Shown piece after piece: positions 23,383 to 35,112 of a DNA stretch of 64,000 bases. How positions within the stretch are numbered: the stretch's first letter is position 1; the number at the start of each line of letters is the position of its first letter. This DNA is from Ustulina deusta (lineage: Eukaryota > Ascomycota > Sordariomycetes > Xylariales > Xylariaceae). Where the stretch lies: contig JAJNNX010000034.1 in the NCBI GenBank assembly GCA_023159155.1, forward strand, positions 62,001-126,000, given 5' to 3'. A model generated the notes under the pieces. That model saw only the letters and a program-made list of their open reading frames with translations, was not told the origin of the DNA and made no database searches. Both the position numbers and the translations under genes were made by a program.

Positions 23383-25895
23383 AGTCTTGACCGGGATGAG
23401 AATCCTTATTGCTCCTACCCCATTGCCGGCCGACAAATCGACGGAGGTGTCAGGCCTGGAAACGTGCATATAGCTTAATTATACATCCTGAATGCAGTTT
23501 ATCCACTGAACCCAGGCTTTTGTGAAATGACCAAGCTTTGCAATCCAACAGAGTCATAGGTATATATAGGGGATGTGTAGTGGAACTATAAACTATGAAA
23601 ATGGTGGCATGTTTGCCTTAAAATAAATCATAGCCCCTTTGTAACAACTAGAGAAAATATCTCCTGGCCAATTTATTGTAGAGCGAGTAGAATATCATGG
23701 GTTTTGGAGACTGCAGAGGTTAGAATTCAAAATTCTTCCTGCCGACCATGTAGTGTATCATCCTTCATTAGCAAGTTGGTCGAAATGAAACTCGATATGT
23801 TCCTCCGTCTCACAAAACCCCGTTCTATAACTCCTGGCTTTGGCTAGCTGGAGACGACCATGCGGTTCAGCCCAGATTTCCAATTGCAAATTACTTACGA
23901 GGGTTTAGTTGTATCTACCATTATCCCTTCTATGCCCCTTTCCCCAAAAGCAGCATGGGATCAAATTCCACTATAAGATCCCAGAGTACAATTGTAGAGA
24001 CTGATTCTGACTTTTGTAGTGGGAGTTACTAAGCGCCATACTAGGCAGCCAGTCTACAGGTCTGGCCTTGGGGGTGATTTCCCTACATTTTATGTCCTGG
24101 CAAAGTTTTCCGTATTGCTTTACGAGTCTATACAACCCGTGGGCTCAATTTGCACTGAACTATAAGTCTTCAAAGGATTTTCCCTGCGCTCCATCAATTA
24201 TCTGGAACAGTGATTCACGCTCCAGGCCGGGTGTTACTTAGTCACTATCGCCCGTATTTCTACATCCCATCACAACACCGCAATACGCCCCACGCACCTC
24301 AACATCTCTTAAACAACGTCAATCCATTAGTTGCTAGTCAACAAACTCTATCGAAAATATGCTATGAAAGGTCTATTTCGGCATGGCGCCCACATCACGT
24401 CTATTTTCGCCGACCTAATGGTATTCCCGAAGATGGGAATATCCTTTGCTTTCATTAGTACAGAAAAAGAGTGCCGCTAGTGCCGTAAAAGTACTAACAG
24501 TATATAATCCACATTTCTGCAACAACTCTGCAATTACAACTAGCTAATTAGAGCTACTGGCTTGGATCCGCACTTTTCATTTTGTTTTATTGCTTAACTC
24601 CCTACAATTAGCTCTATAATATACGTAAAGGTAGATCTATCTAAATATATATACATACATATTCTTGAATTTTAAACATCCAGGATTCGTCAAGGCGAAA
24701 ATTTAGAATGTCCATAGGTAAGTGAAATAGATGTGGCGTATGAGGCTTCGTGGAAGAGATGACAGTGCGAAGCAAGTGAACTTGTGTCTTCTTAGCTGCT
24801 TAAGTAGCTATCCATCTTTATGATGGTTTTGTAAGCTTCACCCTGAAGTGTGTTACCGCCGTGAATAAGTCGCTAGTAGGGGGCATCAACAGCTCACGAC
24901 GCCACAAATATCTATGTTTATGTAATATTCGCATTAGCCACCACCAGCCACAGCTTCATCGCTTTCAGCAAAAGCCTTCCAAGGTTCAGGGATTGTCGAT
25001 CATCACCCAACGCGTTTTCGGGGCGTGAGGTCCGTAATTCTCATTAACCTCAATCGCGCAAGTTACCGCATGTGACAAGGATCTCAATTTCATCTATATT
25101 ACTTATCTACACGCGGGCCGATGCCACTATTCATCTCAGCTTCCGTTTTCCTGGTTGCTGTAGCTGACAGTCTGCACACACTTCTGTTACGCCAACGAAC
25201 CCGTCGAGTAATCATACATATTGAGACTGGAACGATGAACTCGCCCTGAAGAGAAATTCGGGATGTCCGCAATGTGCATTTTTCTCGGCGTCTCATGCGA
25301 AGACCCTGGATGATGTGGATTTGACGGAGGACTAAATTCCCTCATGTGTACGCGATCTCGTACATACAGTTGTCGATCCGGAGAAACATCCCGTTGAATC
25401 TCATAAGTCCTGGCCAAACAAAGACGAACAACTCCTGCAGAGCACAGTATGATGACCTTGAGATGGCTGAAACAGGCATATAGAAGAGCGCATCACCTCC
25501 ATAATAACCCCTCCTCGGCCTCAAGAAGGTCCGTCTTCTTGTGGGCCAGACTATCTTCGCAGAAAGTAGGTGAGATCTACTACTTGCAATTCCGTGTCGA
25601 AATAGTCAGGCAGATTCTACCGAACCACCACCCCTCACACGTGGCAATATAAGGCCTTGCTCTAATCCCGTTTGTGCGTTCTAACATTTAGCCACTACGC
25701 TTCATTGCTCTCTCGGTCGGTATCATTCACTGCCTGACTATGAATCTAATAACTGAATGTTCGCTCGAGAGCTAAGTGGTCGAATCTCCTCTTCAGTAGT
25801 CAGTCTGGTCCACGTTACTCTGGAACTAACTTTCGTTCTGCTCCTCTCCTTTACTGATTTCCAGACTTGACGATCCCGAGACGAGGGAAGACAAC
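23383..25895. other. intergenic region
   Basis: 2.5 kb, AT-rich in the middle, with no convincing gene. A motif AGTACTAACAGTATATAA at 24490-24507 recurs almost exactly at 29558-29574, next to the tRNA-like sequence. The minus-strand frame at 25417-25187 (76 aa) has no recognisable features. Confidence 0.5.
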
Positions 25896-26786
25896 ATGCA
25901 AACGATCCACTTTATAAGCTTACTCGCCTTGGCTCATGGCCCCTCTCTAGGTGTGGCACATAGCTTCGTCTCCAATATAAACATCGATAGATTGATGTAT
26001 GACGGGTTCCACCCGCCTACACCTGAATCTCACCCCTTGGCCATCGGCTGGTCGACCACAGCCTTTGATCAGGGCTATGTGAATCAAACAGGATTTACAA
26101 CTGAAGAAATCATATGCCACCGTGGCTCCCGAAATGCCAACGCTCATGCTCTTGTATCTGCTGGCGATCGGATCCACGTGCAATGGAACGGGTGGCCTAT
26201 ATCCCATAAAGGCCCAGTGATGGACTATCTTGCCTATTGCGGTCAAAATCAGACTTGCGAGAAGGTAGATAAGAATAACCTTAGCTTCTTCAAGATCAGT
26301 GAGCTTGGACTGCTCGATGGAAGTAATACAACGGCAGGGCCAGGCGGGCTTTGGGCCACAGATCTCCTCATTGCAAACAACAATTCCTGGATAGTCGAGA
26401 TTCCCCCACAGATCAAACAAGGGTTTTATGTCCTACGCACCGAGATCATTGCCTTACATAACGCGAGAAACGATATCGGCTCTCAGAACTACCCCCAATG
26501 TCTCAATATTCGCATCACCGGGAACGGTACTGTCCTGCCGAGTGGAACGCCAGGGAAGAAGCTTTACGACCCCAATGAACCAAGCGTCCACCTAGATATT
26601 TATGAGGGCCTGTCCACATATAAGATCCCAGGCCCAGCTGTTATGAGCGGTGTAAAGACGGGGACGATTCCGCCACTCAGCCACCCAGTGCCGACGGGGC
26701 CCGGTGCGATCTATACAGGGACTGCGACAACACCTGTAGCTACACAAGTTGTCACCAAGGCGACGAGCGCAGCTTTTCTACACTGA
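25896..26786 (+). CDS. AA9 lytic polysaccharide monooxygenase
   Basis: A single exon of 296 aa. The signal peptide is cleaved after GVA (residue 21), leaving His22 as the mature N-terminus (HSFVSNINID), the first ligand of the copper histidine brace. The second His is in WPISHKGPVMDYLAYC (mature His83). The axial Tyr and the Gln are in the NYPQCLNI block (SQNYPQC). A Cys pair is formed by IICH and AYCG/TCEK elements. The C-terminus is a Pro/Thr/Ala-rich tail without a CBM1 domain. Such enzymes oxidatively cleave cellulose or hemicellulose outside the cell. All key residues are present. Confidence 0.95.
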   Translation: MQTIHFISLLALAHGPSLGVAHSFVSNINIDRLMYDGFHPPTPESHPLAIGWSTTAFDQGYVNQTGFTTEEIICHRGSRNANAHALVSAGDRIHVQWNGWPISHKGPVMDYLAYCGQNQTCEKVDKNNLSFFKISELGLLDGSNTTAGPGGLWATDLLIANNNSWIVEIPPQIKQGFYVLRTEIIALHNARNDIGSQNYPQCLNIRITGNGTVLPSGTPGKKLYDPNEPSVHLDIYEGLSTYKIPGPAVMSGVKTGTIPPLSHPVPTGPGAIYTGTATTPVATQVVTKATSAAFLH

Positions 26787-28046
26787 CGGCTAGACCTAGA
26801 TCCATTCACCTGATTTGATCGTGTACTGTGGATTTGGGTATTTCTCCAATCAATCACACGTCAGCTTTCTGCGTTTTCTAGTCGAGGACGGCTGAGAGCG
26901 AAAGTTGGTTGGGCTAAACTACATTATTCTGTACACATCTACCTAGGGCTACGTATAAAGTACCTGAAAGGGGAACTGTTAAATGTCAAGTTCATCCTAT
27001 GTAATAGTACACCGTGTTCACCTTTCGCCCGTAGTGCACGATTGGCTGGGCATAAAACTCGGTAGGAATAGCGCTACAATTAATTTGAACGTTCCGTCTT
27101 AAAATAGTTATCGCACTGTTGACTCGAGTTGGTTGTCAAGGGCACAATAGCAGCCACCACAGCCACAATCGCCTGCGCCATAGAACTGCGACAAGCTATG
27201 ATCAACGACTTGTGAAGTAGTTAAGAGAGGGGGTTTTTTTATTGTTTTATTGTTTTATTGTTTTTTTTTTGTTTTTTTTAAAAGCATGAAATTCTCCGAA
27301 AACTTTCAAGTAATACCTCAATCTCCGAGAGTGGTCTAGGTATAAAGCCATCAGCTAGCCAAAGCCCGGCTATTTTCTGAAGGTATTAATATTTTAGATG
27401 CTGAGAATCGTAATGGCAGGGGTCCTGATGGAGGTTAATCCATCCGAGCTCCCCACATCGAGAGCTCATGTCTGCAACTTTCCGCGATTGGCCACCCGGT
27501 CCCCTGTTACTCGTGCGCCTCTACCGAGATATAACCCATGAACAAGTGATAGAAAAGACTACTACTTAAGCCGGAGGCGGATAGATGATTTCGCCGTCCG
27601 TGGAAGGAGGCGTGACGCCATGTTATCACATCTAGGCAGGTAAATAGTCGCCTGGGCGGTTAACAACGTCGCTGCTCGCCCTGTCAAACATACCACTGGG
27701 GCCAGGCAGTTGCGTAAATACTGAAAGTCAATGTTGGCCCCGTGAAGCACGTCCCGCATTGGTATTTGGTGTTTTGTATTTGAGTGTTCATACTTGATAT
27801 ATTCTGTCATGCAAATTGAAAATTTGCTATTCGCAGTTATAGATGATTGCCAATGTACATCTCCCCAACCAATGTGCAATCTGCAATACCCAAGACATAA
27901 TGTCCATCGCGAAATGGTTTATTCGGCCGGAGAATGGTACGCATACTGCTAACTCTATTCACCCCTATCAAAGAGTTTTAGTGTCCCCAAAGCAGTTCGT
28001 TCAACTATTGCTGTTACCCTTTTTAGGTGTTTCATTTTTGAGGCCA
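26787..28046. other. convergent intergenic region
   Basis: It lies between the 3' ends of the LPMO gene and the SDR gene. A T-rich tract with TTTTATTG repeats is at 27232-27282. No supported gene is present. Confidence 0.6.
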
Positions 28047-28937
28047 TTATGGGGAGTTGAGTTTGACTTTGCTCGGCCCCCCTTGCTCTTTGATCTTTTT
28101 TCCCACCACGTCCAATCCTACCATTCTCTTCATTAGTCCATCCAGTGATCCGACAGGCAAATGTGAGGCTATTCGCACAAGCGTGGAGAATTTGCCCTTC
28201 CACACCCAGTGCGGCGGGTTGCGTTTGCGAAGCTCCTTTGCGACTTCGTCGGCCCATTGTGCAGGATCGCTACCGTTGACGGCGCCAGCTCCTGACATGG
28301 CCTCCTCGACTGTCTCTTTCGCTGCGTTGTACAGTGATGTGGGCGGGAGCGTGGCGTCGGGAGCGTTGCTGTGAAACGTCGACCGCACGCCCCCCGTCAT
28401 TAGGTTGATGACCTTGATGTTGAACGGCTCCAGCTCGAGGCGTAGGGTTTCTGTGAGACTGGCCGCGGCCGCCTTAGAAGCATTATATGCGCCCGAGAAG
28501 GGCATCGAGCCAGCAGTCAGCGATGCGCAGGCCGTATTGTTCACGACTATGGCGCCGTGAGTCGACCTCATTAAAAGAGGCAGAAAGCCGCGTGTGACGT
28601 TTATCGGGGACCAGACGTTGAGGTCAAACAGCTGCCGTGCCTTCGCGACGTCAATATCTAGAAGTGGCATATTATACCCAGCACCGGCGTTGAGTAGGCC
28701 ATCCAAAGAGCCGCAGGTCAGTTCTTCTACTCTGGCAACACAGCTAGCAATTGATTCGTCCGAAAGCGTATCCAGTTGTACAGTCTCAATGCCTGCTTCT
28801 TCGGATTTCCTAAGCTTTGTTGTATTGCGAGCTGACGCGAAGACACGCCATCCGGCCTTGTGGAATGCGAGGGCAAGAGCAGACCCCAGACTGCCGTCTG
28901 AGCAGCCGGTGATTAAAATGGTGCGTACAGAAGTCAC
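28047..28937 (-). CDS. short-chain dehydrogenase/reductase, Ayr1-like, with no ATG start
   Basis: A single open frame. From the GTG at 28937 it encodes 296 aa: TSVRTILITGCSDGSLGSALA (cofactor motif TGxxxGxxG), LLNAGAGYN (NAG motif), a Ser in NTACASLT, and catalytic YNASK. The C-terminal half resembles fungal 1-acyl-dihydroxyacetone-phosphate reductases (Ayr1) and related SDRs. No in-frame ATG precedes the cofactor motif. The first downstream one is far inside the domain, at MPLLDID. The GTG sits in a start-like context (CTCACCGTGACT) exactly where relatives begin, so an ATG-to-GTG change is likely. The frame is open for another 57 bases upstream to 28994. The gene could be silent, start at GTG, or use an unseen upstream exon. 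Confidence 0.75.
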   Translation of the reverse strand: MTSVRTILITGCSDGSLGSALALAFHKAGWRVFASARNTTKLRKSEEAGIETVQLDTLSDESIASCVARVEELTCGSLDGLLNAGAGYNMPLLDIDVAKARQLFDLNVWSPINVTRGFLPLLMRSTHGAIVVNNTACASLTAGSMPFSGAYNASKAAAASLTETLRLELEPFNIKVINLMTGGVRSTFHSNAPDATLPPTSLYNAAKETVEEAMSGAGAVNGSDPAQWADEVAKELRKRNPPHWVWKGKFSTLVRIASHLPVGSLDGLMKRMVGLDVVGKKIKEQGGPSKVKLNSP

Positions 28938-30211
28938 GGTGAGTAGCTCTGGTGAGATGTCACTACGGCAACAGTGCCTAAGGTGAGAAGACACGGAAAA
29001 GATTGAATCGAAGAAAAGATGACGATGGATTGTTCTAGGCTACTGTGCGAAAGGTGAACGGTCAGGTATATGTACTTCATGCCTACACATATAGATATGT
29101 CGCTGCTGAACAAGTATAATCGAGCACTCAGCTTCCTAAATTGTGCTGTAGCTTGTATGCATGAGGTGCCATAACGAACGGCTGACCAACAACATCGAAT
29201 AGGGGCCTGGGCATGTTGCATTGTGGCTTAGCTTGCTCGCGAAAAGTTGAACTCAATACAACTCATTTAGTAGCGGTGCCAGTCCCAAAGAACACGATTT
29301 ACATAAGAGGGGCCCGTTAAATCAAATTCGAGGTCTAGTTTGAAGCCTGTTATTCCGGTGTAGCCGGCCCCTATCCACGTGTTCTGTTACAGCGAAATGC
29401 TACAATACGTGTTTCGATATCTACACCGCCTTAGGGCTTCGGGCATATGCACGGCGGAAACACAATCAATCATGGATGACTTGCTTAGTTTCGACAATTC
29501 CTTTCCCTCCTGAACTGTAGCAACAACTTGTCACTTTGTTCATCCCGATGTACCTAAGTACCAACAGTATATAACCCATAACAAGTGTGCAGATCTGCAA
29601 CAGACGTTCCCCTCCCACCTCGGTGGCCGAGTGGTAAAGTAGTCGGTAGGAATAATACTTGTGTCAGAGGCAGGGCCATAGGCAGCAGGTATTTTCCGGT
29701 CAAGGGATGTTGAGTTCGCCTTAAGCCCTCGATTCTTTTTGTGAGATTTCTAGGGGATGTGTTCGAATCCCGGCTGTGCTACCTGGATTCCTTTTTTTTT
29801 TTTACCCCTCTCCTTCTCTTTCAGCATGCATGCACTGGAAATTAGCACCTGACTCGTTCTTGTAGGCGGGTTAATTGACTTGAATGTAGGAGGTAATAGT
29901 GAAGGATGAAGTCCTCTGTGCGGCCTCGGGAGTTTATCTAATTCACGATGCAATAAAGGAGCAGCATGAAAAAGTGCCTGTCCGGTTAAATGTCTAAGCC
30001 TACCCTCCGGCGCGTTTTACGGACTTCGGTCTGAGATCTTTTGTATGCCTGTCTATGAAATAGAGAGCTGCCCCCGGGGAGCACAAGCGGCGAATTACAT
30101 ACATGACAGGATGTTTGAGTAGACTTCCAAGTACTAATTCCGCAAGATTTCGATCGGCGCCTTGCTTTGAGGGAGAAAATGTCGGGGGTTCCGAGTCGTT
30201 GGTTGCCGCGC
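28938..30211. other. intergenic region with a tRNA-like sequence
   Basis: It lies between the SDR gene and the 3' end of the GH28 gene. Apart from the tRNA-like sequence at 29617-29803 I see no supported gene. Confidence 0.5.
29617..29803 (+). other. degenerate tRNA-like (Pol III box) sequence
   Basis: An A-box-like TGGCCGAGTGGTAAAGTAG (from 29624) is followed by a B-box-like GTTCGAATCC (29761-29770) and a T12 run (29792-29803) that would end Pol III transcription. The boxes resemble type II (Leu/Ser) tRNAs. The spacing of about 125 bases is too long for an ordinary tRNA. The acceptor ends do not pair and I cannot place an anticodon arm. It may be a decayed intron-containing tRNA gene or a tRNA-derived SINE. 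Confidence 0.35.
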
Positions 30212-31662
30212 TTAGCAGCCGCCCAGGCCGGTAACGCCGCCATCCGCGACGTATGTGCAGGCCAAGGCGGCGGCATCCCCCGACGAGTCCACCTGGTTGA
30301 TGTCTTCGAGGACGATGGCATCGCAGGGGTAGACGTCGCTACATGATATGGGGATCGTGTTGCTCTCGCCCGATAGGGTCCCCGTAACGTTGCGCAGGGT
30401 GATATCAGAGATGGCCAGCTTGCTGCTGCCCTTGTGCTTTCCATCGTCGCCGTTTTCCTCGGTAATAAGAAAGGCTTGGGAGGCACCGGTTACGTCTAGG
30501 TTTTCGATCGTGATGTTGCGCACAAGGCCCCAGCCGCCGCCGCGGGCCTGATACTCGCTCTCGTAGCTGTTCTGGTAGACAAGTGCGCCGGTCCAGCACT
30601 TAATGTAGAAGCCAGCACGGGACTTCACCCTGAGATCCGTCACGGTGACGTTCTCCACGCTGTTGTCCTCTAGGTACTGGCCTAGGCTGCCGATGGCCGG
30701 GCCATTCCCAGAATGGCACGTAATGTTTCTGACGCTCACGTCGTAGGAACGTGGCTTGATGGCGATGCAGTCATCGCCGCCCGTATAGTCGAGGTTCCTC
30801 AGTGTCACGTTGCGGACGTCCATGGTGTCTAGTTGGATGTTAGTCTCGTCGGGGCGAAAGAAAGAGTGGGGGGCGTGCTCACCGAAGCCGTCGGTATTCT
30901 GGACCCAGTTGGAGCCGCTCGGGGCCTTGGTAGCCGTGGCATTGACGTAGAGGTTCTCGACTAGGATGTTCGTCCCATTCATGATGTTAAACGCCCAGAG
31001 CTGGGGTTGCCAGATCGAGAAGTCCCTCACTATGACATTAGAGACATTCCACAGCACAAAGGGCTTTTGCGTGCAGGCGAGTTAATCAGTCAGTCAGCTG
31101 GTCGAGTGTCTAGGGAGCGTGTCGCAACGTACCATTGGCCGCCCGGGCTGCGTCCCGCCGGCCTCTGCGGTATACCACAGGTCTCCGTTGCCGTCTACTC
31201 CGCCGGTACCCCCGCCGTCGATGGTGATGTCCTTGCCGGTGAGTACAAAGCCGGCCCAGTGATTCTGGAATGCCACATGATATGAGTTGTTCCTCCAGTA
31301 CGTGATATTGTCCGAAAACTACGAAGCGTCGTGAGTCTCCCGATGCTACTAGCCCATGTGAGAGGGGTCGACTGATTACTTACCGTCCACTTCCCGTTCC
31401 ATCGGATCTGGACATCGTCCACGACGGGATTGAACTTCTCCGCTATCCAGAAGTCCTGATCTTTCGGAAAAATTATGTTGCCGTGCTTCCCGCAGATGTG
31501 GAATGCCTGCTTGAGAATCGGAACGTCGTTAGTGGTATTCCCGTTGCCGATCACGGTGCAGTGGGGGCGATCCTCGACGTAGCGGACCGATACGCTACCC
31601 GCCCGGGTCTGCCCCAAGAGGGTCACGAAGACGGCGATCAGACTTAGACAGGTAAGTAGCAT
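30212..31662 (-). CDS. GH28 exo-acting polygalacturonase-type glycosidase
   Basis: Three exons on the minus strand: 31662-31384, 31318-31133 and 31063-30212 (introns 65 and 69 bp), 438 aa. A signal peptide covers about residues 1-21. The parallel beta-helix family motifs are NTDGF (N211-D213), GGDDCIAIKPRS (D252, D253), GNGPAIGSLGQY where endo-enzymes have GHG, and FYIKCWTG for the RIK region. The GNG variant and the SLGQY end match fungal exo-type (rgx-like) enzymes, which remove galacturonic acid from chain ends of pectin. The exact substrate, homogalacturonan or rhamnogalacturonan, is not decided. It is divergent from an alpha-L-rhamnosidase-like gene 792 bp away, which favours rhamnogalacturonan. 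Confidence 0.9.
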
Positions 31663-32454
31663 GTTCTATGCCAGCTAGCGTGCCGTGGGGATTGGCCGCC
31701 TGTTCATCCCACGCACCGCGTCCCCTTCAACACCTTTGTAGACGAGCTCAAGCGCCCGAGCACGGGTGGAGGTGTCATCTACTCGACGATTTCGGCGCGC
31801 ATTAGACCGAGTCGCACCGAACGCATCGGAGAGGGCGCCAACGAACAGGTTTTGGCAACCTCGTGAGGACAATCGGCCCGGTACCGCGGACTGAGGATAA
31901 CGGACAGTTTGGGGTTTAGTCTACTATGAGGTCTAAGTGCAGGTTCGCCCCTAAATAACCCGTAGGCCGCAGCTCGACGTCTCCGCATTCTCTGGTCTGA
32001 TCAGGCGGGTTCATCCATCCGCATAACCCCATTCTACTCCGCAGATCGCAACCGGATTGCAACCCAGGATTTATCCCGTGTGGGGTAGCGAGCCTTGGGA
32101 GAGCCAGCCTCGGCTGGCTTCCGGCGTCTACCGTAGTGCAGAGGGACGTGACCTCGCTGAAACGTAGGCCGACCCTCCTCGGCCTGTAGGGGACCGCTCC
32201 TTGCTACAAGAGCAAGATTCTTTAGCCCGAATGGCTTGCAACGAGCATCTTATCAACAGTTGCCCTGTCTGCATTAGCTGCTTTGTGCACATAGTGCATC
32301 GGAGCCTTAGCTGCGTAACCCCTTGACCTGATCCCGTGCTTGTTGATGACTGAACTTGCATGCCGCTCCGGCGCCCGGTGTACCGCCCTCCGAGTGTCGC
32401 CGCAAGTCCTCTGGAAAATCTCACCGTATTGTGCATACTTCACTTTGCAGCATC
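31663..32454. promoter_or_regulatory. shared promoter region of the GH28 and GH78-like genes
   Basis: This 792-bp GC-richer spacer separates two divergent pectin-degradation genes. It carries GTGGGG twice (near 31685 and 32080), which fits the CreA consensus SYGGRG for carbon catabolite repression, and a perfect 8-bp inverted repeat at 32102-32119. Co-regulation is an inference from the arrangement. Confidence 0.4.
32102..32119. promoter_or_regulatory. inverted repeat AGCCAGCC-TC-GGCTGGCT
   Basis: Perfect 8-bp arms with a 2-bp spacer, about 340 bp upstream of the rhamnosidase start. It could bind a dimeric regulator or be chance; nothing else in the sequence decides. Confidence 0.35.
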
Positions 32455-34656
32455 ATGAGGAGCCTAGGCCTGCTCATCATGCTCTCCCTAGCGAGTGGCG
32501 GCTGGGCGGCGTCATGCTGGAGAGACACCACTTGCACGGGCCCGCTCGAGCCAGCCTTTCCCGGGGATTGGGATGCATACAACTACGCGCCAGACTCTCG
32601 CAGCGTGAAGCCGAAGATGGTGCTATCGAGTGATGCTTCGTCCTCTACCACGTATGATGGGTCGATCGCCCTCTCGGCGGATATCCCGCAGGTCGTCTTG
32701 GACTTCGGACAGGAGGTTGGCGGGATCACATCCCTCAACTATGCGAGCGACGGCGCAGCGGTGATCGGCCTCGCCTGGACAGAGGCCAAGAACTGGATCG
32801 GTTCCGACTCGGACTACTCTAACGGGGGGTCCACACCCGATGGCCACCTGACCCTGAACATAACCGGGTCGGGCTCCGGGAGCTACGAGGTCCCACTCGA
32901 GAAGCTGCGCGGTGGGTTTCGATACCTCACTCTCTCTTACTCGGGCTCGACCGGCGCCACCGTGAACGTGTCCGATGTCCTCCTCGAGATCGGCTTCCAG
33001 CCGACGTGGTCCAACCTACGGGCATACCAGGGGTACTTCCGGAGCAGCGACGAGATGCTGAACAAGATCTGGTACGCCGGGGCGTACACGCTCCAGACCA
33101 ACACCGTGCCAGTGAAGACCGGGAGGGCGATCCCCATGATTACGAACTCCTGGGCTAACAACGGGACGCTCGGCAACGGGAGCACAATCATCGTCGATGG
33201 GGCGAAGCGCGACCGCGCCGTCTGGCCAGGCGACATGGGCGTCGCCGTGCCCGCTACTTTCTACAGCGTCGGCGGGCTCGACAGCGTCGCGAACGCGCTG
33301 CAAGTCATGTACGACTATCAGGTGCGAAACCTCCGATTTCCGAGACGTGAAGGCGCTGACTGCTCGCCCGCAGAACAATGACGGGTCTCTCCCCGAGGCT
33401 GGCCCGCCGCTGCTGCAGCAGAACAGCGACAGTGAGTATCCGCGACCCTAAGGGCTGCCCGCTCACTAGCTGACACGCTCGTAGCGTACCACATGTGGAC
33501 ACTAATCGGCACCTACAACTACGTCGTCTACGAGAACGACACCGACTTCCTGGCGCGCAACTGGGATCGGTACCAGAAGGCGATTGAGTACATGTATGGA
33601 AAGGTGGACGACGTCTCGGGTCTCCTCGTCGTCACTGGCACGAGGGACTGGGCGCGCTTGGGGCAGGGCTTCAACAACAGCGAGGCGAACATTATGTGCG
33701 TGACATCCCGACTGTTTTGTCTAGAGCATGCATGCTGACCCTACGTAAGCCTCTTTCGAACTCTGACAACAGGTTCCTACCTCGCAGCCCTCATCGGGGA
33801 CAACGCCCTTAGCGGGACCTACAACGACCGCGCGACCGCGCTCTCAACCGCGATCAACGCCCACCTGTGGGACTCGTCGTATGGTGCCTTTCGGGACAAC
33901 GCCACCGACACAACTCTCTACCCGCAGGACGCGAATTCTCTTGCCGTCCTCTTCAACCTCACGAGCGCGGAGCAAGACGAGAGCATCTCCGCCCGACTAG
34001 TTGAGAACTGGAACGCCATCGGCGCCGTGTCGCCCGAGCTGCCCGGTCAGATATCGCCCTTCATATCCTCCTTCGAGGTGCAGTCCCACTTCCTCGCGGG
34101 CAACGCCGCGCGCGCGCTAGACCTCATCCGCCGCTCGTGGGGGTGGTACCTAAACCACCCAAACGGGACGGGGTCGACCGTCATCGAGGGCTACCTGGCG
34201 GACGGCTCGTTCGCGTACCGCTTCGACCGCGGCTACAGCGACCCGAGCTATACCAGCCACGCGCACGGCTGGAGCTCTGGGCCGACTAGTGCCCTCACGA
34301 ACCATGTCGTCGGCCTGGCCGTGACGAGCGCAGCTGGCCAGACGTGGTCCTTTACTCCGCAATTCGGTGACCTCCAATCCGCAGAGGGTGGGTTTACCAC
34401 GACGCTAGGGAAGTTCCAGGCGAGCTGGGCGATCAGGGATGCGGGAAGGTCTTATAGCTTTAACATTACCACCCCGGTAGGGACCAGGGGGTCGGTCTTG
34501 CTTCCCCGCATGAGTGGGAACCGGGAGGCGAAGATCACAATTGATGGGAAGGTTGGCGTCTACAAGGTCAAGACGGAGAGAAAGCTCACTGGCTATGCGG
34601 CCACGATGGAAGGTGGGGCGCACCATGCCCTCGTTCAGGAGATCGCAGGCACCTAA
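32455..34656 (+). CDS. secreted alpha-L-rhamnosidase-like six-hairpin glycosidase (GH78-type)
   Basis: Four exons: 32455-33321, 33374-33431, 33485-33695 and 33750-34656 (introns 52-54 bp), 680 aa. The last acceptor was placed at ACGTAAG (33749) because it alone restores the conserved ILFRTLTTGSYLAAL strand. I start at the ATG at 32455, which gives a clear signal peptide (MRSLGLLIMLSLASGGWA); an upstream in-frame ATG at 32356 would hide it. An N-terminal beta-sandwich (to about residue 190) precedes the (alpha/alpha)6 barrel with KRDRAVWPGDMGVAVPATF and THARGW-like SHAHGWSSGPTSALT. Family members release terminal rhamnose from pectin side chains or plant glycosides. It is divergent from the GH28 gene. 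Confidence 0.9.
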
Positions 34657-35112
34657 GGCATGCTATGATGGCCTGCAAGCTCTGCTTCAGTAATAGCTGT
34701 TGCTGGGGCTTGGAGACATGACACCTGAGTGTTATCGACTTAAACCCCCTCAATGCTGCTGCTCCAATTGTTGCCCGATCCTTATCCTCAGTGCTAGAAT
34801 CATTTCTCACTAGTGCTGCTGTCTCGGATGATATTCTCCTCTTTAAAACTATGATCGAGTGCCATGTTTCCCCCACAAAACTGTCATCGCCCATAACTTC
34901 CGTATCCTCCCTACGCCCATGGCGTGTACCATTGTTACGCTTTCCAGTTCCTTTAATCCAGCATCGCAGCTAATAAGCGCTAAAGGCAGCTAATATCAAT
35001 GTAATAGTTTAAAAATGTTAAAACAGGTAATAGTAATTGGGAAAGGCAACACTAGGCACATGTAGAAATTGTATGCGCGCTATACTCCGAAATGATAGTA
35101 CTACCAGGAGTT
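34657..35112. other. convergent intergenic region
   Basis: 456 bp between the rhamnosidase stop and the end of the CHAT pseudogene. No feature is seen. Confidence 0.6.

Noticed and set aside
33016..33512. Long antisense frames over the rhamnosidase gene (120, 99 and 65 codons)
   Set aside because: They are mirror frames of a GC-rich real gene and have no recognisable protein features.
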